64,000 nucleotides of DNA from Rhizobacter sp. OV335 (GCF_900142965.1 NZ_FRCQ01000005.1:62001-126000), one strand, 5' to 3'. Positions 1-9,118 are shown, counted from the first letter of the stretch. The notes: generated from the letters alone by a model not told the origin. Program-made: numbers and translations.

Positions 1-59
1 GGCGCGCACCGCCAAGTCGACCGCGGGCTTGCCGGCCGGCTGGTGAACCAGCGGCTTCG

Positions 60-73
60 GGAACACGGCTTGC
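60..73 (+). promoter_or_regulatory. Candidate sigma-54 promoter of the alcohol dehydrogenase gene
   Basis: The sequence GGAACACGGCTTGC has GG at 60-61 and GC at 72-73, the GG-N10-GC spacing of sigma-54 promoters, with a TTGC -12 element. It lies 50 bases before the TTG start at 124. It belongs to the family of similar sites in this window (2435, 2507, 9069, 14235, 29923, 29976, 33196). The function is inferred from the pattern. Confidence 0.5.
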
Positions 74-123
74 CGCACTCCGGGTCAGGCGTTGCAGCCG
101 CGACGCGAGGCCAGGAGAACGCG

Positions 124-1293
124 TTGAAAGCTCTCACCTACCACGGCTCGAACGATGTGCGTGTCGAGACCATGCCCGACCCGACGATCGCGGCGGACGA
201 CGACATCGTGCTGCGCGTCACCGCCACCGCCATCTGCGGATCGGATTTGCACATCTACCGCGGCAAGATCCCGGACATGAAGTCCGGCGACATCCTCGGC
301 CACGAGTTCATGGGGGTCGTCGAGGCCGCAGGCCGTGGCGTCACGCGGCTCAGGCCGGGCGACCGCGTGGTGGTGCCGTTCACGATCTCGTGCGGTGACT
401 GCTTCTTCTGCCAGCGCTCCTTGTTCGCGGCCTGCGAAACCACCAACCCCGGGCGCGGTGCCATCCTCAACAAGAAGAGCACGCGGCCGGGGGCCGGCCT
501 GTTCGGCTACAGCCACCTGTACGGCGGCTATCCCGGCGGGCAGGCGGAGTTCGTGCGGGTGCCGCGCGCCAACGTCGGCCCGCTGGTCATTCCCGATTCG
601 ACGCTGAGCGACGAGCAGGTGCTGTTCCTCTCCGACATCCTGCCCACCGGCTACCAGGCGGTGCTGAATGCCGAGATCGGCCCACGCTCGACGGTCGCGA
701 TCTTCGGTGCCGGCCCGGTCGGCCTGATGGCCGCCGCCTGTGCGCGCATGCTGGGCGCCGACCGGATCTTCATGGTCGACCACCACCAGTACCGGCTCGA
801 CTTCGCGGCCGAGACCTATGGCGTCGAGCCGATCAACTTCGACGAGATCGAGGACCCGGCGGCCTTCATCATCGACAACACGAATTACCGGGGCGTCGAC
901 GCGACGATCGATGCCGTCGGTTTCGAAGCCAAGGGCAGCACCACCGAAACCGTGCTGACGACGCTGCGCCTCGAAGGTTCCAGCGGCGCTTCGCTGCGCC
1001 AGGCGATCGCGGCCACGCGCCGCGGCGGCATCGTCAGCGTGCCGGGCGTCTATGCCGGCTTCATCCACGGCTTCCTGTTCGGCGATGCGTTCGAGAAGGG
1101 CCTGACCTTCAAGGGCGGCCAGACCCATGCGCAGCGCTTCATGCCGGAGCTGCTCGACCGCATTGCCAACGGCGAGCTGCGGCCGGACACGATCATCAGC
1201 CACCGGATGCCGTTGAGCGAAGCCGCGGCCGGCTACCAGGTCTTCAACGAGAAGCGCGAAGCCTGCCGCAAGGTGGTGCTCGTGCCGGACTGA
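124..1293 (+). CDS. Zinc-dependent alcohol dehydrogenase (MDR superfamily, formaldehyde-dehydrogenase-like)
   Basis: An NAD(P)-dependent oxidoreductase of the medium-chain family, about 389 residues, likely cytoplasmic. The catalytic-zinc cysteine is in ICGSD (about residue 38), followed by GHE (about 60). The structural-zinc lobe has four cysteines near 90, 93, 96 and 104. The nucleotide-binding motif GAGPVG lies near 196. The insert after the structural zinc and the length resemble the formaldehyde-dehydrogenase-like subgroup, but the substrate cannot be read from sequence. I chose the TTG at 124: AGGAG sits at 113-117 with ideal spacing, and family homology starts there. An in-frame GTG at 43 would add 27 unconserved residues and cover the putative sigma-54 promoter. 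An SDR follows after 49 bases, probably in the same operon. Confidence 0.85.
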   Translation: MKALTYHGSNDVRVETMPDPTIAADDDIVLRVTATAICGSDLHIYRGKIPDMKSGDILGHEFMGVVEAAGRGVTRLRPGDRVVVPFTISCGDCFFCQRSLFAACETTNPGRGAILNKKSTRPGAGLFGYSHLYGGYPGGQAEFVRVPRANVGPLVIPDSTLSDEQVLFLSDILPTGYQAVLNAEIGPRSTVAIFGAGPVGLMAAACARMLGADRIFMVDHHQYRLDFAAETYGVEPINFDEIEDPAAFIIDNTNYRGVDATIDAVGFEAKGSTTETVLTTLRLEGSSGASLRQAIAATRRGGIVSVPGVYAGFIHGFLFGDAFEKGLTFKGGQTHAQRFMPELLDRIANGELRPDTIISHRMPLSEAAAGYQVFNEKREACRKVVLVPD

Positions 1294-1342
1294 GCTGCGC
1301 CGCCGCGCAGCCGCCCACCAACATCCTCACAGGAGAACCCGC

Positions 1343-2137
1343 ATGACCACCGATTCCACCCGTCCGCTCGCCGTCGTGACCGGCGCCTCGTCCGGCATCG
1401 GACGCGAACTCGCTTTGCTGTGCGCACAGAACCACCACGACCTGGTGATCGCCGCCGATGAAGGCCCGCTGGAGGAGGTCGCGCGGGAGCTGCGCACCGT
1501 GGGGGCGCAGGTCGATGTCGTGAAGGCCGACCTGGCCACGCTGGCCGGTGTCGACCAGCTGACGGCCACCATCGGCGGCCGCCCGGTCGCCGCGCTGCTC
1601 GCGAATGCCGGTCACGGCCTCGGCCATGCGTTCCTCGACCAGGACTTCAGCGCGGCGCGCCACGTGATCGACACCAACATCACCGGCACGCTCGACCTGC
1701 TGCACCGCGTGGGCCGCGACATGCGCCGCCGCAACGCGGGCCGCATCCTCGTCACCGGCTCGATCGCCGGGCTGATGCCGGGCGCCTTCCAGGCCGTCTA
1801 CAACGGCACCAAGGCGTTCATCGATTCGTTCTGCTATGCGCTGCGCAACGAGCTGAAGGACAGCGGCGTCACCGTGACCTGCCTGATGCCGGGCCCGACC
1901 GACACTCATTTCTTCGAGCGCGCCGACTTGACCGACACCAAGGTCGCTGTCGACAAGAAGGCCGACCCGGCCGACGTGGCCCGCGCCGGCTTCGAGGCGA
2001 TGATGGACGGCGACAGCGACGTGGTCGCCGGGTGGAAGAACAAGCTGCAGGCGATTCTTGCCAACGTCACGCCGGCCGAGATGCTGGCCCAGCAGCATCG
2101 CAAGATCGCAGAGCCGGGCTCCGGGCGAAGGGCCTGA
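1343..2137 (+). CDS. SDR family NAD(P)-dependent oxidoreductase
   Basis: A classical short-chain dehydrogenase/reductase of 264 residues. The cofactor motif TGASSGIG is near residue 14, the NAG motif is in LLANAGHG, the catalytic serine is in VTGSIAG, and the YNGTK (YxxxK) site is near residue 153. AGGAG lies just before the ATG. It follows the alcohol dehydrogenase in the same direction with a short gap, so the two may act on related alcohol/aldehyde substrates. The substrate is unknown. Confidence 0.85.
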   Translation: MTTDSTRPLAVVTGASSGIGRELALLCAQNHHDLVIAADEGPLEEVARELRTVGAQVDVVKADLATLAGVDQLTATIGGRPVAALLANAGHGLGHAFLDQDFSAARHVIDTNITGTLDLLHRVGRDMRRRNAGRILVTGSIAGLMPGAFQAVYNGTKAFIDSFCYALRNELKDSGVTVTCLMPGPTDTHFFERADLTDTKVAVDKKADPADVARAGFEAMMDGDSDVVAGWKNKLQAILANVTPAEMLAQQHRKIAEPGSGRRA

Positions 2138-2149
2138 CGGCGACCGAAC

Positions 2150-2401
2150 TCAGAGCGGGCGGCCGGTGCGCATCGTGCGCACCATGCCGTAGATCGCCGA
2201 GCACCCGACCAGGCCGTAGAAGAGGCGCAGGGCCAACGCGTTGTCGCCCATCGCGGCCACCACGCCGTCGATGCCGAAGACCGCGTAGAGCCCGAGGTTC
2301 AGTCCTCCGGCGAGCAACAGCACGAACGCGGTCCAGTCCAGCACGGTGACCGGTTCTTCGGTCGGGGGTTCGTCGCTCGACAGCGGGTTGATGTACGGCA
2401 T
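2150..2401 (-). CDS. DUF378 small membrane protein (first copy)
   Basis: An 83-residue protein with two hydrophobic helices. The motif DWTAFVLLLAGGLNLGLYAVFGID and the later RLFYGLVGCSAIYG match the DUF378 (YuzA-like) pattern, whose function is not known. The start ATG at 2399-2401 has GAGGAG upstream on the minus strand. Its end meets the SDR end tail to tail with 12 bases between the stops. A sigma-54-type site (2435-2448) lies 33 bases before the start. A second DUF378 gene is at 32728-32985. Confidence 0.85.
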   Translation of the reverse strand: MPYINPLSSDEPPTEEPVTVLDWTAFVLLLAGGLNLGLYAVFGIDGVVAAMGDNALALRLFYGLVGCSAIYGMVRTMRTGRPL

Positions 2402-2434
2402 GGTGGGTCTCCTCGCGGATGCACCCTGGGCACG

Positions 2435-2448
2435 GCAATCGGCGTTCC
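2435..2448 (-). promoter_or_regulatory. Candidate sigma-54 promoter of the first DUF378 gene
   Basis: On the minus strand this reads GGAACGCCGATTGC: GG, ten bases, GC, with a TTGC -12 element. It is identical to the site at 9069-9082 before cheB, and back to back with the site at 2507-2520. The ATG is 33 bases away. Confidence 0.6.
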
Positions 2449-2506
2449 GCTCGCGGTTCACCCGGCCGGCAACCGGACAGCCACCGAGACGGCGGGCCGG
2501 GGACAA

Positions 2507-2520
2507 GGTACGCCGATTGC
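2507..2520 (+). promoter_or_regulatory. Candidate sigma-54 promoter of the di-haem cytochrome gene
   Basis: GGTACGCCGATTGC differs from the minus-strand site at 2435-2448 at one base. It ends 37 bases before the chosen ATG at 2558. The two sites sit back to back in the 156-base region between the divergent DUF378 and cytochrome genes. Confidence 0.55.
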
Positions 2521-2557
2521 CCCAGGGTTGCTCGTCCATGGCACCCAGGGAGAAAAA

Positions 2558-3967
2558 ATGATGCCTGCACTCGCGCGGCTGTTCACGCCGCTGATCTCGC
2601 TCAGCTGTCTCGTCGCGGCCGTGCCGTGCTCGCTGGCGGCCGATCCGCCTCCGCCCGACACCACCTACCGGCCCTTGCCGACCTTGCCGTTTTCTGCAGT
2701 CAAGTCCGCCGACGAGGCGCAGAAGCCGGCGGTGATGCAACGCCAGGCGGCCTTGCTGAACCAGCGCTACGACCTGGCGAATCGCCCGATGGCGGGCGTG
2801 ATGATGTCCGGCGGCCGCCGTGCGGTGCAGGACGGCGTGCGCGTGCGGCTGTCGCCCGGCCAGAGCTGGGAGGGCCTCGGCCGCCTGACCCCGGCCGAGG
2901 TGCGCGAGCGCAACCTGCTGCCCGACGGCTTCAAGCCGCTGCCGCACGTCAAGCAGGCCACCGGCGGCCAGGTGTTCCCGACCCGGCAGATCGACGAGAT
3001 CGCGCGCCTGGAGCAACGCGACCTGCGCCGCTTCGACGTCGACTTCGACCTGCCCGACCACCTGACGCCGGAGTTCCCGTCGCCGATCTTCCTGACCACG
3101 CACCCTGAGCTGGGCGATGTCTCGCGCGGCCAGGTGCTGGCGTTGACGAACTACTACGACATTTTGCTGGGCATCGTCACGCCGGTGCAGATGGAAGGCA
3201 TGCGGCTGCTGCTGACGCCGTTTCCGCAGGAGGAGTTCAACCAGACCGAGGACCGCAAGGTCGCCGCACCCAGCCGCGGCGTGACCTGCATGGATTGCCA
3301 CGTCAACTTCAACACCAATGCCGCGTTCCACCTGACGCCGGACCTGCGCCCGCAGGCGGCGCGCTTCCGGCTCGACAGCACCAGCCTGCGCGGCCTGTTC
3401 AACCAGCAGATCCACGGCTCCAAGCGTTCGCTGCGCTCGGTCGAAGATTTCACCGAATTCGAGCAGCGCACCGCCTACTTCAACGGCGACCACGTCAGTG
3501 CCGCGCGCAAGGGGGTGAACCTGCCCGACCGGGCCAGCCAGGTCGCGATGATGGCGCAGATGCAGAACATCATCGACTTCCCGCCGGCGCCCAAGCTCGA
3601 CGCGGCGGGGCGGCTGGACCCGGCGCACGCGACGCAGAAGGAACTGGCGGGTGAGAAGCTGTTCACCGGCAAGGCGCGCTGCGCCGAGTGCCATGTGCCG
3701 GCCACCGCGTTCATGGACCAGCAGATGCACGACCTGAAGCTGGAGCGCTTCTACCGCACCGGCGTCGCCGCCAACGACCTCGTGCCGGTGCCCGACGGCC
3801 CGATCAAGACCTTCACGCTGCGCGGCATCAAGGACACGCCGCCGTACCTGCACGACGGCCGGCTGCTGACGCTGGCGGACACCGTCGAGTTCTTCAACCT
3901 GGTGCTGGGGCTGAAGTTGAGCCAGCCCGAGAAGGAGGCGCTCGTCAGCTACATGCTGACGCTTTAG
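2558..3967 (+). CDS. Exported di-haem cytochrome c (cytochrome c peroxidase / MauG superfamily)
   Basis: About 469 residues, with a signal peptide (LISLSCLVAAVPCSLAA) for export. Two CXXCH haem sites are visible: CMDCH near residue 247 and CAECH near 379. The C-terminal TLRGIKDTPPYLHDGR stretch is characteristic of the bacterial di-haem peroxidase family. It would act in the periplasm as a peroxidase or electron carrier. The N-terminal 200 residues do not resemble classical CcpA, so it may be a divergent subgroup. The start is the first of two ATGs, preceded by GGGAGA. A longer start at 2528 has no ribosome binding site. Confidence 0.8.
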   Translation: MMPALARLFTPLISLSCLVAAVPCSLAADPPPPDTTYRPLPTLPFSAVKSADEAQKPAVMQRQAALLNQRYDLANRPMAGVMMSGGRRAVQDGVRVRLSPGQSWEGLGRLTPAEVRERNLLPDGFKPLPHVKQATGGQVFPTRQIDEIARLEQRDLRRFDVDFDLPDHLTPEFPSPIFLTTHPELGDVSRGQVLALTNYYDILLGIVTPVQMEGMRLLLTPFPQEEFNQTEDRKVAAPSRGVTCMDCHVNFNTNAAFHLTPDLRPQAARFRLDSTSLRGLFNQQIHGSKRSLRSVEDFTEFEQRTAYFNGDHVSAARKGVNLPDRASQVAMMAQMQNIIDFPPAPKLDAAGRLDPAHATQKELAGEKLFTGKARCAECHVPATAFMDQQMHDLKLERFYRTGVAANDLVPVPDGPIKTFTLRGIKDTPPYLHDGRLLTLADTVEFFNLVLGLKLSQPEKEALVSYMLTL

Positions 3968-3990
3968 TTCTTTCGCGGGTGTCGGTGCTG

Positions 3991-4240
3991 CAAAGGCGCG
4001 GGTGGGGAGGCTGTGGCTCGCCGGCCGGGTCGGTCTTCGCCCCTGGCGAGGCGAAGACTGCCCTCCGCTGACTGGCTTCATGGCCCGTCGCCGAAACTCC
4101 CGCCACTCACTTCGTTCGTTGTGGTCAAACAGTCGGCGACAAGTCAGTCCACGATCGCGCTTCGCGCGGGGCCATGAAGCCAGCCAGCTCCGGCGCCCCG
4201 TCCCTATTGGCGCTCCACAGCCTCCCCACCCGCGCCTTTG
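3991..4240 (+). repeat. Palindromic intergenic repeat, unit A1
   Basis: A 250-bp unit bounded by a perfect 26-bp inverted repeat (3991-4016 and 4215-4240; CAAAGG outside, GGGGAGGCTGTGG inside). Further nested inverted repeats are: a 26-nt hairpin at 4033-4058 (arm GTCTTCGCC); GACTGGCTTCATGGCCC near 4069 facing its complement near 4170-4187; a TCGCCGA/TCGGCGA stem around 4088-4139; and a short CGCGC/GCGCG hairpin near 4156. It begins 23 bases after the cytochrome stop. Open frames inside are not conserved between copies. Confidence 0.9.
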
Positions 4241-4457
4241 TGGCACCGCCCTGCTCATTGGGGGATGACAAGCAAAAGTGGGGACATGACGACCCCTCGC
4301 CCGGTGGGTACACCGGTCGATCCCCCGCGGGGATGCGGGCCGGCTTGGGGCGGCCCGGCGCTCGGCCCGCTCCCGCTTGCGAAGACCGCTCGCTGGGTGG
4401 CACCGGGGCATCAACCCCCACTTGTTCTTGTCACCCCCCAAAAAAGCGGTGGTGCCA
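4241..4457. other. Spacer between repeat units A1 and A2
   Basis: 217 bases between two oppositely oriented repeat units. Its outer parts are inverted repeats of each other (GATGACAAGCAAAAGTGGGG on the left, CCCCCACTTGTTCTTGTCACC-like on the right) and match the spacer of copy B (18961-19115) in reverse. The core, about 4285-4420, is unrelated to the core of copy B. I see no convincing gene. Confidence 0.7.
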
Positions 4458-4709
4458 CAAAGGCGGGTGCGGGGAGGCTGTGGAGCGCCAATAGGGACGG
4501 GGCGCCGGAGCTGGCTGGTTTGATGGCCCGCGTGCGCCAGCACGCTTCGTCATCTGACTGTCGCCGACTGTTTGACCACAACGAACGAAGTGAGTGACGG
4601 GAGTTTCGGCGACGGGCCATTCAACCAGTCAGCGGAGGGAAGTCCTCGCCCCGAGAGGGGCGAGGACCGCACCGTCCGGCGCGCCACAGCCTCCCCGCAC
4701 CCGCCTTTG
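4458..4709 (-). repeat. Palindromic intergenic repeat, unit A2 (inverted relative to A1)
   Basis: A 252-bp unit with a perfect 26-bp terminal inverted repeat (4458-4483 and 4684-4709). The repeat reads GCGGGTGCGGGG where A1 reads GCGCGGGTGGGG, and both arms changed together. The 26-nt hairpin at 4642-4667 has arm GTCCTCGCCCC and a GAGA (GNRA-type) loop. It ends 13 bases from the end of the CheB-CheR kinase gene. It corresponds to unit B1 in reverse. Confidence 0.9.
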
Positions 4710-4722
4710 CCGCACTCAGCAA

Positions 4723-7700
4723 TTAACCAGCCGGCCAGCGCGCCATCAGCTCCCGCAGCCGATCCAGGTCGATCGGCTTCACCAGGTGCGCATCGAAGCC
4801 GGACGACGACGAGCTGCGCCGGTCGGCCTCGTTGCCCCAGCCGGTGGCCGCCACCAGCAGCATCGTGCGTCCCCATGGCTGCGCGCGCACGCGGCGCGCC
4901 ACCTCGTAGCCGTCGATCCCGGGCATCGCGATGTCCAGCACGGCCACGTCGGGGCGCAGTTCCTCGATGCGCGCCAATGCCTCCTCGCCGTCGGCCGCGG
5001 TCGTCACCTGGTGGCCGTCGGCGCCCAGCACGGTCGCGAGCGACCAGGCGGCGTCTTCGTTGTCGTCGGCCAGCACGATGCGCCGCGGCTGCTCGATGGC
5101 GCGGGCCTCGCCCTGCTGCGCCGACTCGTCGTCCAGCGGCAAGTCGTCGCCGGTGGCCGCCAGCGGCAGCCGCACCGTGAACGCGCTGCCGAGCCCCGGC
5201 CCGCGGCTTTCCGCCTCGACCGTGCCACCGTGCATCTGCACGATGCTGCGCACCAGCGACAGGCCGATGCCCATGCCCTGGCCGCTGCGCGCCTGGAACT
5301 CGGTGCTTTGCCAGAACATCTCGAACATCGAGTCGAGCGCCTCGCCGTCCAGGCCCATGCCGTCGTCCGTCACGGTCAGCACCGCGTTCGCGCCCTCGGC
5401 CCGGGCGACCAGCTCGATGTGCCCGCCTTCATCGGTGTACTTCGCGGCATTGACCAGCAGGTTCGACAACACCTGGCTGATGCGCGACGGGTCCACGTCG
5501 AGCACCACCGGCCGCACCGGCAGCTCGATGCGCAGCGCATGCCCGCGCCGCTCGATCACCGTGCGCGCGGCCTCGACCGCGGCATCGACGACGCTGCGCA
5601 GCGCGACGCGGCGCCGCGTCATCGTCAGGCGGCCCAGGCGCAGCCGCGACACGTCGAGCAGGTCGTCGAGCAGGTCGCGCATGCTGCTGACCTGCTGGCG
5701 CACGATGCGCACCGCGCGCTCGTGCGCCTCGCGCGTCTCGCGGTTCGCCAGCGTCTCGGCGGCGCCGCCGATCGCGGCCAGCGGGTTGCGCAGCTCGTGC
5801 GACAGCACCGCCAGGAAGCGGTCCTTCGCCTGGTCGGCCGCCTCCAGCTCGAGGCGCGCCTTCTCCTTGTCGTCCAGCGCCTCCAGCAGTTCCTGCCGCC
5901 CGGCCGCCAGCGCCTCGCGCGCGGCCCGCTCGGCGGTCTGGTCGCGCAGCACCTTCACCAGCCCGATCGGGTTGCCGGCGTCGTCGAGCATCGGCGTCAT
6001 CACGCCGCTGGCCCAGAAGCGCTCGGCGTCCTTGCGCTGGTGGATCCGCTCGTCGAGGGCGCGGCCTTCGGTGAGCGCGGTGCGCGCCTCGCGCGCCGGC
6101 ACGCCATCGGCGCGGTCTTCGGGCGTGAAGATCACGTCGGCCGGCTGGCCGAGGATCTCGTTCTCGGCGAAGCCGAGCAGCCGCTGCGCCCCGGCATTCC
6201 ACGAGGTCACGCGCAGCTCCAGGTCCATCGAGAAGATCGCGTACTCGACCGCGCTGTCGACCACCAGCCGCAACCACTCTTCCGACGAGCGCAGCGCCTC
6301 GCGGCCCGATTTGCGCTCGGTGATGTCGACCAGCGTCAGCACCACGCCGGCGATGCGGTCGTCGATGGTGCGGTACGGCAGCATGCGCACCAGGTACCAG
6401 CGCTGCCGCGAGTCGTCGACCTCGCGCTCGATCGGGATCAGCCCCTGCAGCACGCGCTGCGCGTCGTCGGCCAGGCCCGGGTAGTGCAGGTGGTTCTTCA
6501 GGTTCGACAGCGGCCGCCCGATGTCGGTGGGAATCAGGTTGAACAGCGCGACGGCCGACGGCGTGTAGCGCGTGATGTGCAGCTCGCGGTCGAGGAAGAT
6601 GGTCGCGATCGCGGTCGCGTCCATCAGGTTCTGCATGTCGCTGTTGGCGTTGCCCAGTTCGTCGACCTTGCCCTTGAGCTCCTGGTTGACGGTGGTCAGT
6701 TCCTCGTTGATCGACTGCAGCTCCTCGCGGCTGGTCTCGAGCTCCTCGGTGGCCGAGCGCAGCTCCTCGTTCATCGCCTGCAGCTCTTCGTTGCTGGCCT
6801 TCAACTCCTCGGTCGAGGCCTCGTACTGCTCGACGGTGTCGCGCAGGTGCACCTTCATGCGCTCGAGTTCGCGGTCGAGGTGGTGCGACAGCGGGTCGGC
6901 CTCGACCGGCGGCCGCGCGGCGGGCGCCGGGCCGCCCTCGGCGGCCTCGGTCGTGCGGGAGCCGAGCAGCACCAGCGTCATGCCGGGCGCGAACTCGCCC
7001 ATCGGCCGCACGCCGATGCGCACCTCGACCGGTTCGCCGTTGAAGCGGATGGTCAGCGGCTCGACGTCGACCGGTCCGCCCTTCATCGAGGCCTGGAACA
7101 GCGCGCCCCGCAGTTCGACCTGCAGCTCGGGGTGGATGGTGCGCAGCAGGTTGCGGCTCGGTTCGCCGCCGCCGAACTGCAGGAAGCGCGCCGCGCCGGG
7201 CGACAGGTGGATGATCTCGTGGTCGCCGTCGATCAGCACCGACGGCGGCCCCAGCGCCTCCAGCATCTTGAAATGCAGCTCGGCCCACGAGATGGTGCGC
7301 CCGCCGCCGAGCCCGGCCGGCCGGGTGTCGACGAACTCGCGCGGCATGCCCGCCGCGGCGATCACCGGACCACCGCGCGCGGCCGGCAGCCCGTCCGGTG
7401 CGCGCGAGGTCGATCCCAGCGCGCTCGGCACCGGCATCGTTGCGCGCGCCAGCGGCCGCGGCGCGTACAGGCGGTGCTTCTTGTCGAGCACGAAGAACAG
7501 CGGGCTGTCGTCATCGACCGTCTCGGAGGCGCCGAGGAACAGCCGGCCGTCGGGCACGAGCGCGAAATGTGCGGTCTCGAAGACCCGCTGCTGGGCCTCG
7601 CGGTTCAGGTAGATCAGCAGGTTGCGGCACGACAGCAGGTCGAGCCGCGAGAACGGCGAGTTCTTCAGCACGTCGTGCACCGCGAACAGCACCGTCTCGC

Positions 7701-8952
7701 GCAGCTCGCGCCGCACGCGGTAGCCGCGGTGCTCCTTCGCGAAGAAGGTGCGCAGCCGGTCCTCGCTGACGTCGGCGGCGATCGCTGACGGGTACAGGCC
7801 GTCGCGCGCGACCGCGATGGCCTCTTCGTCGAGGTCGGTGGCAAACACCTGGATCGACGGCGGCGCGTCCAGCGTGCGCGCATGTTCGGCCAGCAGCATC
7901 GCGATGGTGTAGGCCTCTTCGCCGGTGGCGCAGCCGGCGACCCACACGCGCACGTTGCCGTTCGCGGATTTGCCGCGGAACAGCGCCGGCATCTCGCGCT
8001 CGAGCGCCGCGAAGCAGTCGGCGTCGCGGAAGAAGTTGGTGACGCTGATCAGCAGGTCCTGCAGCAGCGCGCCGGCCTCGCCCGGCAGCGTGCGCAGGCA
8101 GTGCAGGTACTCGCCGAGGTCGTGCACGCCGTTGACCTGCATGCGCCGGCCGATGCGGCGCAGGATGGTCGCGCGCTTGTAGTTGCCGAAATCGCGGCCG
8201 GTGCGCGTGCGCAGGAAGCTCAGCACGTCGCGCAAGGTCTTCTCGGCGACCACCGCCGGCGGCGCGTCGGCGGGTGGCGGGCCGTCCTCGGGCGGCAACG
8301 CGAGCCGTGATTCGAGCGAGACGTAGTCCAGCACGCGCCGGGCCATCTCGCCCACCGGCAGCACCCAGTCCACCATGCCGGTGGCGATGGCGGCCTGCGG
8401 CATGGTCTCGTGCTGCGCCTCCTGCGGGTCCTGCGCGATCGTCAGCCCGCCGCGTTCCTTGATGCGCTTGATGCCGGTGGCGCCATCGCCGTCGGCGCCG
8501 GACAGCACGATGGCCACCGCATGCGGCCCGTGCGTGTCGGCCAGCGTGCGGAAGAACAGGTCGATCGCGACGCGGCCCGGCCGGTCGGCCGGCAGCTCGC
8601 CGAGCTGCAGGCTGCCGTCGAACACCCGCAGCAGCTTGCGCGGTGGGATCACGTAGACCGTGCCGGCCTCGACCCGGGTGCTGCCGCGCACCTGCACCAC
8701 CGGCATCGAGGTGGCGTGGCGCAGCACCTCGTCGAGCGCGCTGTCGTGGTCGGCCGACAGGTGCATGACGACGACGAAGGCCATGCCCGGGTTCGCCGGG
8801 ACGGTGCGCAAGAAGCTGGTGAGCGCGGGGATGCTGCCGGCCGATCCCCCGAGGCCGACCACCGGCAGCTCGTTGTAGCCGTGCGTCGGAACGATGTTGT
8901 CGATGTCGACCATCGCGCTGTTCTCGGCGCGAGCGGGTCCGCTGGTGTCCAT
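4723..8952 (-). CDS. CheB–CheR–PAS–histidine kinase–receiver hybrid protein
   Basis: A cytoplasmic signalling protein of about 1409 residues. In order: a CheB methylesterase domain (GLGGSAGS near residue 32, SGADGDGATG near 145); a CheR methyltransferase domain (from about 230, SAM-binding VAGCATGEEAY near 335); a long heptad region rich in EELQ/NEEL (about 697-770); two PAS domains (about 780-1030); a HisKA site SHELRNP (about 1050); an HATPase domain with DDGMGLD and GMGIGLSLV; and a receiver domain (about 1290-1409, VLDIAMPGIDG). I chose the ATG at 8952 because AGGAG lies ten bases upstream. The ATG at 9006 has no such site. No transmembrane segments and no chemoreceptor gene are nearby, so a role outside flagellar chemotaxis is likely. 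Confidence 0.9.
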   Translation of the reverse strand: MDTSGPARAENSAMVDIDNIVPTHGYNELPVVGLGGSAGSIPALTSFLRTVPANPGMAFVVVMHLSADHDSALDEVLRHATSMPVVQVRGSTRVEAGTVYVIPPRKLLRVFDGSLQLGELPADRPGRVAIDLFFRTLADTHGPHAVAIVLSGADGDGATGIKRIKERGGLTIAQDPQEAQHETMPQAAIATGMVDWVLPVGEMARRVLDYVSLESRLALPPEDGPPPADAPPAVVAEKTLRDVLSFLRTRTGRDFGNYKRATILRRIGRRMQVNGVHDLGEYLHCLRTLPGEAGALLQDLLISVTNFFRDADCFAALEREMPALFRGKSANGNVRVWVAGCATGEEAYTIAMLLAEHARTLDAPPSIQVFATDLDEEAIAVARDGLYPSAIAADVSEDRLRTFFAKEHRGYRVRRELRETVLFAVHDVLKNSPFSRLDLLSCRNLLIYLNREAQQRVFETAHFALVPDGRLFLGASETVDDDSPLFFVLDKKHRLYAPRPLARATMPVPSALGSTSRAPDGLPAARGGPVIAAAGMPREFVDTRPAGLGGGRTISWAELHFKMLEALGPPSVLIDGDHEIIHLSPGAARFLQFGGGEPSRNLLRTIHPELQVELRGALFQASMKGGPVDVEPLTIRFNGEPVEVRIGVRPMGEFAPGMTLVLLGSRTTEAAEGGPAPAARPPVEADPLSHHLDRELERMKVHLRDTVEQYEASTEELKASNEELQAMNEELRSATEELETSREELQSINEELTTVNQELKGKVDELGNANSDMQNLMDATAIATIFLDRELHITRYTPSAVALFNLIPTDIGRPLSNLKNHLHYPGLADDAQRVLQGLIPIEREVDDSRQRWYLVRMLPYRTIDDRIAGVVLTLVDITERKSGREALRSSEEWLRLVVDSAVEYAIFSMDLELRVTSWNAGAQRLLGFAENEILGQPADVIFTPEDRADGVPAREARTALTEGRALDERIHQRKDAERFWASGVMTPMLDDAGNPIGLVKVLRDQTAERAAREALAAGRQELLEALDDKEKARLELEAADQAKDRFLAVLSHELRNPLAAIGGAAETLANRETREAHERAVRIVRQQVSSMRDLLDDLLDVSRLRLGRLTMTRRRVALRSVVDAAVEAARTVIERRGHALRIELPVRPVVLDVDPSRISQVLSNLLVNAAKYTDEGGHIELVARAEGANAVLTVTDDGMGLDGEALDSMFEMFWQSTEFQARSGQGMGIGLSLVRSIVQMHGGTVEAESRGPGLGSAFTVRLPLAATGDDLPLDDESAQQGEARAIEQPRRIVLADDNEDAAWSLATVLGADGHQVTTAADGEEALARIEELRPDVAVLDIAMPGIDGYEVARRVRAQPWGRTMLLVAATGWGNEADRRSSSSSGFDAHLVKPIDLDRLRELMARWPAG

Positions 8953-9068
8953 CGGTCGGGAACTCCTGGTCTCGCGGTCGTTGGCGGCTCCGCGCCTGCG
9001 CGTCATGACGAAATGCGGATGCTACGCCGCCGATTTCGCGGGGGTGCTCCGCGGTGGAAAAAAGGACG

Positions 9069-9082
9069 GGAACGCCGATTGC
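9069..9082 (+). promoter_or_regulatory. Candidate sigma-54 promoter of the stand-alone cheB
   Basis: GGAACGCCGATTGC, identical to the minus-strand site before the first DUF378 gene, ends 37 bases before the ATG at 9119. The spacing GG-N10-GC and the TTGC element fit sigma-54. Confidence 0.6.
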
Positions 9083-9118
9083 CGGGCGACACCATATCGG
9101 CCACAACCTTGCCTGCCC

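Noticed and set aside
3991..4709. Insertion sequence or CRISPR array at the repeats
   Set aside because: No transposase, no regular short repeat–spacer pattern and no cas genes. A non-autonomous element remains possible and is reported as a finding.
4594..7788. Very long open frame (over 1000 codons) on the plus strand, opposite the CheB-CheR kinase gene
   Set aside because: Arg/His/Gln-rich mirror frame produced by strong third-position GC bias; no recognisable domain and the opposite strand encodes a clear multidomain protein. The same applies to long opposite frames at 85-1203, 10229-14293, 14741-18619 and elsewhere.
9098..9112. Second GG-N10-GC match (GGCCACAACCTTGC) just before cheB
   Set aside because: It ends only about seven bases before the ATG, so transcription would start inside the gene; the site at 9069 is better placed.
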